From Acidobacteriota bacterium (lineage in GTDB: Bacteria > Acidobacteriota > HRBIN11), in assembly GCA_025061865.1 (NCBI GenBank), contig JANXAA010000182.1, forward strand, positions 1 to 5,202: a stretch of 5,202 nt of DNA. Reading direction: 5' to 3'. The translations under genes were made by a program, and so were the position numbers. Below, piece after piece: positions 1 to 3,697 of this stretch. The notes under the pieces are model-generated. The model saw nothing but the letters and a program-made list of their open reading frames with translations. It searched no databases and was not told the origin of the DNA. The stretch's first letter is position 1, and each line of letters begins with the position of its first letter.

Positions 1-1038
1 CGGAACGGAGCGACCTATCCCGTAGTCCTGCCGCCAGAGCCCCGGTGGTATCGAGCGCGCACGTCGACGGCCAAGCTAATGATGGACATCGGCGTGCTCC
101 AGGGGACATACCTGGGCATTTACGTGGGACCGCCCTGCGGTTATTGGCGGTCTCGCCGGCTGACCTGTAAGTTCTGCACGACGGGGGAGAACGTCGGCGT
201 CTCAGAGGCCCTGGAAAAGACCGTCGAGGACGTAGTCGAAACCTGCCGGCAGGCGAAGGAAGAATCCGGTGTGACGTTCGTTCACTTCAACAGTGGTTTT
301 CAGGGTGGGGACCGGGACCTGGAGATGGTCGCCCCTTACGTCAAGGCCGTCAAGGAGCGAGTCGGCCTCATCGTCGGCGTCCAGATGGTGCCGGCCCGGG
401 AGCTGTGGCGCTATGACTGGCTCATCGACTTGGGCGTGGACCACTTCTCCTTCTGTTTCGAGTTGTACGACCCCGAGTGGTTCCGCCGGATCTGCCCCGG
501 GAAGGATCTTACCTTAGGCCAACGGGCTTTCTTCCGGGCGATGGAGTACACGAGTCGTAAGATGGGCAAAGGTCGGGTCTCCGGCGAGATCATCGCCGGC
601 ATCGAGCCCATCGAGGCGACTCTCCGGGCCATCGACTCCATCACTGATGTAGGGGCTTTCCCGACGGTATGCGTCTTCCGGCCCCTCATCGGGGCCGAGA
701 TGGAGGACTGGCCGCCTCCGCTCTTCGAGGACATGGTCGTCGTCCACCGTTACATGCTGGAGACCTGCCGCCAAAAGGGCATCCCCATCGGCATCGCTCC
801 CCATATCGAGGTCAGCCTCGTCTTTCTCCCGACGGACGCCTTCTACCTCGTCGACCGGCATCGATGGGACCTTCGATGGTATCGATGGAAGAACCGAATC
901 CTGGCCTGGCTGGCCCGGCCATACTTTGCCTGGCAACTCCGGCCCCACTGGGTCCGGGACCGGGGACCCGATTTCTACCGGCGCCGATTTCAAAGACAGG
1001 CGGACTCCAAAATGCAGGATCCAAGCCCTGCTCGCTAA
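1..1038 (+). CDS. Radical SAM enzyme, BioB/lipoyl-synthase-like, 5'-truncated by window edge
   Basis: The reading frame is open from base 1 to the TAA at 1036-1038, giving 345 visible residues. The first in-frame ATG (79) is probably internal, because the 26 codons before it look coding and no ribosome binding site precedes it. Cysteines at codons 136, 166 and 175 form a CX9CX2C cluster, followed at once by TTGENVG. That context resembles the [4Fe-4S]/S-adenosylmethionine site of radical SAM proteins, although the usual spacing is CX3CX2C. Further barrel-like blocks are VTFVHFNSGFQGGD (around 271-312), VGVQMVPARELW (around 376-411), SGEIIAGIEPIEATLRAI (around 580-633) and VCVFRPLIGAE (around 667-699), similar in style to the biotin synthase group. 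The C-terminus is unusually rich in Arg and Trp. Expected chemistry is radical generation from SAM by a cytosolic or membrane-apposed enzyme; the substrate is unknown. A broken SDR gene follows by 39 bp. Family assignment is fairly sure; function is not. Confidence 0.8.
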   Translation, partial: RNGATYPVVLPPEPRWYRARTSTAKLMMDIGVLQGTYLGIYVGPPCGYWRSRRLTCKFCTTGENVGVSEALEKTVEDVVETCRQAKEESGVTFVHFNSGFQGGDRDLEMVAPYVKAVKERVGLIVGVQMVPARELWRYDWLIDLGVDHFSFCFELYDPEWFRRICPGKDLTLGQRAFFRAMEYTSRKMGKGRVSGEIIAGIEPIEATLRAIDSITDVGAFPTVCVFRPLIGAEMEDWPPPLFEDMVVVHRYMLETCRQKGIPIGIAPHIEVSLVFLPTDAFYLVDRHRWDLRWYRWKNRILAWLARPYFAWQLRPHWVRDRGPDFYRRRFQRQADSKMQDPSPAR

Positions 1039-1065
1039 AGGGGGGTCGTACGGGCCCTGGACCAT

Positions 1066-1074
1066 TCGGAGGAC
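1066..1074 (+). promoter_or_regulatory. Shine-Dalgarno of the broken SDR gene
   Basis: TTCGGAGGACCCTATGG contains a GGAGG core about 7 nt before the ATG at 1078. The spacing is good, which shows that the SDR remnant began as a properly translated gene downstream of the radical SAM gene. Confidence 0.5.
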
Positions 1075-1077
1075 CCT

Positions 1078-1156
1078 ATGGAAATTTCGGATGGACGGAC
1101 GCGTCGTCTGGTCACGGGTGGCTCGTCGGGTCTGGGCTGGAGGGACGGTCGTCTGA
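1078..1156 (+). pseudogene. 5' remnant of a short-chain dehydrogenase/reductase (SDR) gene
   Basis: From the ATG at 1078 the frame begins MEISDGRTRRL and continues VTGGSSGLG at residues 12-20. That is the TGxxxGxG dinucleotide-binding motif of classical SDRs, at the position expected for these NAD(P)-dependent oxidoreductases. Directly after it the expected 'RA..' helix is lost: this frame runs into low-complexity Arg/Gly/Pro sequence. In the +1 frame, a short WAGGTVV at 1136-1153 followed by a stop could be the shifted continuation of GLGRATV. No NNAG motif or YxxxK catalytic motif follows. A weak echo of the SDR third strand, AICDV in another frame at 1281-1295, lies at roughly the right distance. 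Two readings are possible: decay by frameshifts plus deletion, or a short truncated fragment. The nucleotide-binding motif is clear; the rest is inference. Confidence 0.6.
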
Positions 1157-1397
1157 AATCCCGGGGACGACCCGACGGGCGAAGCCGAGCGAGCCCGATG
1201 GCCGGAGGCCCGCGGGTACCTGACTCACTAAACATTCTTAAAGGGGATGCCTGGACCTCTCGGACGAGACGGACCGTCCGGCTATTTGCGACGTAGCTCA
1301 CAGTCGTTCAGACGTCTGGGCCCGAAACTTCCCTAGACAGGGGGCCTGCTCCATGTATCTTCCCGCAAATCCCGAGTCCCACCACGCAGTTCCATGC
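1157..1397. other. Non-coding or decayed stretch with no recognisable gene
   Basis: No frame on either strand gives a convincing protein here. Small palindromic pieces are visible: GGCC-GGA-GGCC at 1200-1210, the near-palindrome CGGACCGTCCG around 1270-1280, and a perfect 10-mer CAGACGTCTG at 1309-1318. None is followed by a T-run, so I do not call a terminator. In one frame, AICDV at 1281-1295 may be a leftover of the upstream SDR gene. The segment is best read as debris between two broken oxidoreductase genes. Confidence 0.4.
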
Positions 1398-1564
1398 ATG
1401 GTCACCGAGCTCCGACGACTCGGTCGGGGCCTGGCGGATCGGGGGGTCGATCGGTCATGGTCGAGGTCTTCCGACAGTCCATCGAGCTATACGAAGAAAA
1501 TCGACGTCTCATGCGGACCTGCCCCCGGGTCAAGGCCGAGGAGCCGGCCCGGTCCGACCGGTAA
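1398..1564 (+). pseudogene. Unidentified short coding remnant, possibly frameshifted
   Basis: Two short protein-like stretches abut in different frames. From the ATG at 1398 one frame reads MVTELRRLGRGLADRGVD. The frame from the ATG at 1457 reads MVEVFRQSIELYEENRRLMR and continues to a TAA at 1562-1564 (35 codons). The second stretch is charged and would form an amphipathic helix, unlike the Arg/Pro/Ser-rich nonsense of shadow frames nearby. A single frameshift near 1446-1456 would fuse them into a peptide of about 55 residues. A G-run at 1441-1446 lies 10 nt before the second ATG and could act as a poor ribosome binding site. I do not recognise the family. It could be a genuine small gene, the tail of a lost gene, or chance. 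It lies between two clearly broken genes, which favours a remnant. Confidence 0.25.
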
Positions 1565-1652
1565 GGCCCCCGCCCTGGTCCGGGCCGGGACCCGCCTGCC
1601 CGTGGATGAACACAACCGCCTGCTGGCCGAAGCCCTCAGCTTGTCAAGGGTC

Positions 1653-1960
1653 CCGCCCTGCCGGGACTGCCGGATGTGCCCATGGGCCGGGAGAACATCC
1701 GCATGTCTGGGAATCCCATCGACGAGGGGTTTTGCCGAATACGTCGTCATCCCAGCCCACGACCTGTTCCCCTGCCAGAATTCTTAGAAGAGGGAGCCAT
1801 CATCGCCGACGCCCTCACGATGCCCTTCCACGCCGTCGTCTACCAAGGCCAGGCCCGACCCCGGGACCGGGTCGCCGTCATCGGCTACGGCGGGATCGGC
1901 CTAAATGCCGTCCGGGCTACCGCCCTTCAAGTCGATTCTGATGCCATTTTCACGAGCTGA
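1653..1960 (+). pseudogene. Zinc-type alcohol dehydrogenase (MDR) pseudogene: internal fragment with three frameshifts
   Basis: Pieces of a medium-chain, zinc-binding dehydrogenase follow in correct order but in alternating frames. CRDCRMC (1659-1679) is the structural-zinc C-x2-C-x2-C loop. After a one-base loss around 1680-1684, GRENIRMSGNPIDEG continues (1685-1729); the fourth structural Cys is gone. After a shift near 1727, GFAEYVVIPAHDLFP follows (1728-1772). A one-base loss in the C-run around 1769-1772 then leads to LPE, ADALTMPFHAVVYQG and the Rossmann motif VIGYGGIGLNAVRATAL, ending at TGA 1958-1960. The N-terminal catalytic domain (catalytic-zinc Cys and the GHE motif) is absent upstream, and most of the cofactor domain is missing downstream. 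Intact relatives are about 340-380 residues; only about 90 remain. The family identity is secure, the gene cannot give an active enzyme, and the substrate is unknown. Confidence 0.8.
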
Positions 1961-2071
1961 ACGGCACTGTTAACCCAGGATAGACGGAGTTTAGAGGCAA
2001 GTGCAGGTCTCCCTACGTCCCTCCTAGCCCTGCTCTGGCGAGCCGAGGTGGGGATCGGATGAGGTGAGGAC

Positions 2072-2098
2072 CTCGTACCCCTGGGCCCAGGTACTCGA
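2072..2098. promoter_or_regulatory. Imperfect inverted repeat, candidate operator for the transporter gene
   Basis: The core CCTGGGCCCAGG (2080-2091) is a perfect 12-bp palindrome. The flanks extend the symmetry as CTCG/TACC/TGGG on the left and the complementary blocks on the right, with 2-nt offsets. It is centred about 80 bp before the GTG start at 2165 and just upstream of the TAAAAT hexamer. Efflux pumps of this family are often controlled by dimeric repressors that bind such sites, but no regulator gene is visible here. The repeat could instead form an RNA hairpin. Confidence 0.35.
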
Positions 2099-2153
2099 GA
2101 CCTTGTCTTGCATCCTAAAATATCACTCATCAGTATCTCTCATCCTGGCATCC

Positions 2154-2161
2154 GGGGGAGG
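2154..2161 (+). promoter_or_regulatory. Ribosome binding site deciding the MFS start
   Basis: GGGGGAGG is a strong Shine-Dalgarno match but ends only 3 nt before the GTG at 2165, closer than the usual 5-9 nt. No ATG lies in frame between it and codon 19 (2219), and that ATG would remove most of the first membrane helix. The GTG is therefore the best start. Confidence 0.5.
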
Positions 2162-2164
2162 ACC

Positions 2165-3556
2165 GTGGGGTCTGATGCATCGGCCGTTCATCGGACAGCC
2201 GTCCTGGTGGCCGTCGTGATGAGCGCCTTCCTGACGCCCTTCGTCGGCTCGTCGGTTAATGTAGCTTTGCCGGCCATCGGGCAGGAGTTCCATATGAGCG
2301 CAGTCGCCCTGAGTTGGGTCGCCACGGCGTTCCTCCTTTCGGCGGCGGCCCTGCTCGTCCCGGTCGGTCGGCTGGCCGACATTTACGGTCGGCGGCGGCT
2401 ATTTTTATGGGGCGTCCTCGTCCACACGGTGGCTTCACTGGCGTCGGTCGTCGCTCCGTTCGGAGGTGTCCTGATCGGGCTTCGGGCCCTGCAGGGTCTG
2501 GGGAGTGCCCTCATCTTTGCGACGGGGATCGCTATCCTGACGTCCGTATTCCCGGGGCCCGAGCGGGGTCGCGCCCTGGGCTATCATGTAGCTTCCGTCT
2601 ATACGGGTCTTGCAGTCGGACCTCTTGTCGGGGGCCTCCTGACTCAGGTATGGGGTTGGCGGGCGATTTTCTTGGCGCCTATACCGGTCGGCCTTGGGGC
2701 AGCGGCCCTGATCGGATGGCGACTTCGGGACGATTGGACTGAGGCCCCGGGGGAACCCTTCGACGTCTTCGGGGCCCTCCTGTATGCAGGCTCGCTGACG
2801 GCCTTCATGTACGGCCTGTCTCGGCTTCCCGGGACGGATGGCGTCGGCATAGTCCTCCTGGGCCTCAGTGGACTGGCGGCCTTCGGTCTGTGGGAGTCCC
2901 AGAATGCCAGCCCCCTCCTGGACGTGCGGCTCCTGGGGGCGAATCGGGCCTTCCTGTTTTCGAACCTGGCGGCCCTGATTCATTACACTGCGACGTTTGC
3001 CGTCGTCTTCCTGATGAGCCTCTACCTGCAGGGCGTCAAGGGCCTGCCGCCCGCTTATGCCGGGGCCCTCCTCGTCACCCAGCCGGTCTTACAAGCCCTC
3101 TTCTCTCCATGGGCAGGCCGGCTGTCCGATCGGGTCGCCCCGGGCGTGATCGCCTCGGTCGGGATGAGTCTCTCGGCGGCGGGCCTCTTTCTGTTGGCAT
3201 GGCTTGGGCCGACGACGCCGATGGCCTGGGTCCTCAGCGGGCTGGGGCTCTTAGGGAGCGGCTTCGGTCTCTTTTCGGCGCCCAATACGAATGCCATCAT
3301 GCAGGCCGTCGAGCGTCGACACTATGGGGTGGCGTCCGGGACGTTAGGCACGATGCGGCTCGTCGGGCAGGCCCTGAGTATGGGGGTCGTGACCTTACTC
3401 TTAGCCCTGTACATGGGGCCGGCCCGTTTGAGTCCTGAGCATGTCCCCCACTTTATGGAAGCCCTGCGGTCGGCTTTTCTCGTTTTCACGGGGTTGTGTA
3501 TCCTGGGCATCGGGGTCTCCCTGGCGCGGGGAGGAAAAGGCCGGTGGGCAGGCTAG
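2165..3556 (+). CDS. MFS transporter, DHA2 (EmrB/QacA) type, 14 transmembrane helices
   Basis: 463 residues from GTG 2165. The frame is open further up to a TTG at 2108, but those extra residues have no ribosome binding site and no membrane character. About 14 hydrophobic helices can be placed, which fits the drug:H+ antiporter-2 family. Family motifs are visible: VNVALPAI at residues 31-38 (end of helix 1), motif A GRLADIYGRRR at 68-78, RALQGLGSA at 107-115 (motif B, with the conserved Arg) and GLAVGPLVGG at 148-157 (motif C, typical of proton-coupled exporters). The acidic residue usual just before the helix 1 motif (LDxTxVNVALP) is missing; the sequence here is FVGSSVNVALP. It should be an inner-membrane, proton-driven exporter of a small molecule. 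The substrate cannot be read from sequence. There is no adjacent membrane-fusion protein or regulator gene, so it probably works alone. Confidence 0.88.
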   Translation: MGSDASAVHRTAVLVAVVMSAFLTPFVGSSVNVALPAIGQEFHMSAVALSWVATAFLLSAAALLVPVGRLADIYGRRRLFLWGVLVHTVASLASVVAPFGGVLIGLRALQGLGSALIFATGIAILTSVFPGPERGRALGYHVASVYTGLAVGPLVGGLLTQVWGWRAIFLAPIPVGLGAAALIGWRLRDDWTEAPGEPFDVFGALLYAGSLTAFMYGLSRLPGTDGVGIVLLGLSGLAAFGLWESQNASPLLDVRLLGANRAFLFSNLAALIHYTATFAVVFLMSLYLQGVKGLPPAYAGALLVTQPVLQALFSPWAGRLSDRVAPGVIASVGMSLSAAGLFLLAWLGPTTPMAWVLSGLGLLGSGFGLFSAPNTNAIMQAVERRHYGVASGTLGTMRLVGQALSMGVVTLLLALYMGPARLSPEHVPHFMEALRSAFLVFTGLCILGIGVSLARGGKGRWAG

Positions 3557-3584
3557 GTAGATGGGCAGGTCGGGGATCGGAACG

Positions 3585-3603
3585 GCGCATGCGCATTACG
3601 CAT
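3585..3603. repeat. Palindrome and triple CGCAT repeat ahead of the polA promoter
   Basis: GCGCATGCGC (3585-3594) is a perfect 10-bp palindrome. CGCAT occurs three times, at 3586, 3592 and 3599, the last copy touching the candidate -35 hexamer. The position suits a regulator binding site, but a chance origin in GC-rich DNA is possible. Confidence 0.35.
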
Positions 3604-3631
3604 TGAAGATGAGAATGAAGAGACGTATTAT
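3603..3631 (+). promoter_or_regulatory. Sigma-70-like promoter of polA
   Basis: TTGAAG (3603-3608) matches TTGACA at four of six positions. After a 17-nt spacer, TATTAT (3626-3631) matches TATAAT at five of six. Transcription would start around 3637-3639, leaving a leader of roughly 60 nt before the ATG at 3698. It is the best promoter-like pair I found upstream of a gene in the window and lies in the right orientation. The AT-richness of the area makes the -10 match less significant than it looks. Confidence 0.5.
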
Positions 3632-3665
3632 TTATTTTATTATTAAAAATATGAATTTTAAATTC
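3626..3665. promoter_or_regulatory. 40-nt nearly pure A+T block in the polA leader
   Basis: 38 of 40 bases are A or T, in otherwise strongly GC-rich DNA. It includes the candidate -10, a possible TTAAAA/TTTTAA stem (3643-3648 with 3656-3661) and the palindrome GAATTT-T-AAATTC (3653-3665). It would melt easily and, in the transcript, give an unstructured AU-rich leader upstream of a start codon that has no Shine-Dalgarno sequence. Confidence 0.55.
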
Positions 3666-3697
3666 ACGATTTCCAAGTCGCCCTTCGAAATCTTGGC

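Larger units (their letters stand above)
1961..2164. other. Intergenic region upstream of the MFS transporter
   Basis: About 200 bp with no credible gene on either strand. Its distal half carries the inverted repeat at 2072-2098, a TAAAAT hexamer at 2116-2121 that matches TATAAT at five of six positions, and scattered CATC/CATCC repeats (2111, 2128, 2141, 2149). No convincing -35 hexamer sits 16-18 bp upstream of TAAAAT. It most likely holds the transporter's promoter and operator, but only the symmetry element is clearly visible. Confidence 0.4.

Noticed and set aside
514..1065. 183-codon - strand frame opposite the radical SAM gene
   Set aside because: It mirrors the real gene, lacks any domain signal, and begins and ends without regulatory signals.
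669..1223. 184-codon + strand frame overlapping the radical SAM gene
   Set aside because: It is a shadow in another frame, rich in Arg/Pro/Gly, with no motif. The radical SAM frame carries all the conserved blocks.
1157..1230. Possible terminator or structured RNA in the palindrome-rich GC segment
   Set aside because: Stems are short (GGCC-GGA-GGCC) and no T-run follows. I could not fold a tRNA or known RNA from it by eye.
2041..2110. tRNA-like cloverleaf suggested by GAGGT/ACCTC and the nearby palindrome
   Set aside because: No acceptor stem, T-loop consensus (GGTTCRA) or properly spaced anticodon arm can be found.
2108..2164. Upstream TTG start for the MFS transporter
   Set aside because: The extra 19 codons have no ribosome binding site in front and no membrane or conserved character. 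GGGGGAGG immediately before GTG 2165 points to the later start.
3557..3625. Rho-independent terminator after the transporter gene
   Set aside because: The GCGCATGCGC palindrome has essentially no loop and is not followed directly by a T-run. The T-rich block begins about 30 nt later, beyond a promoter-like pair.
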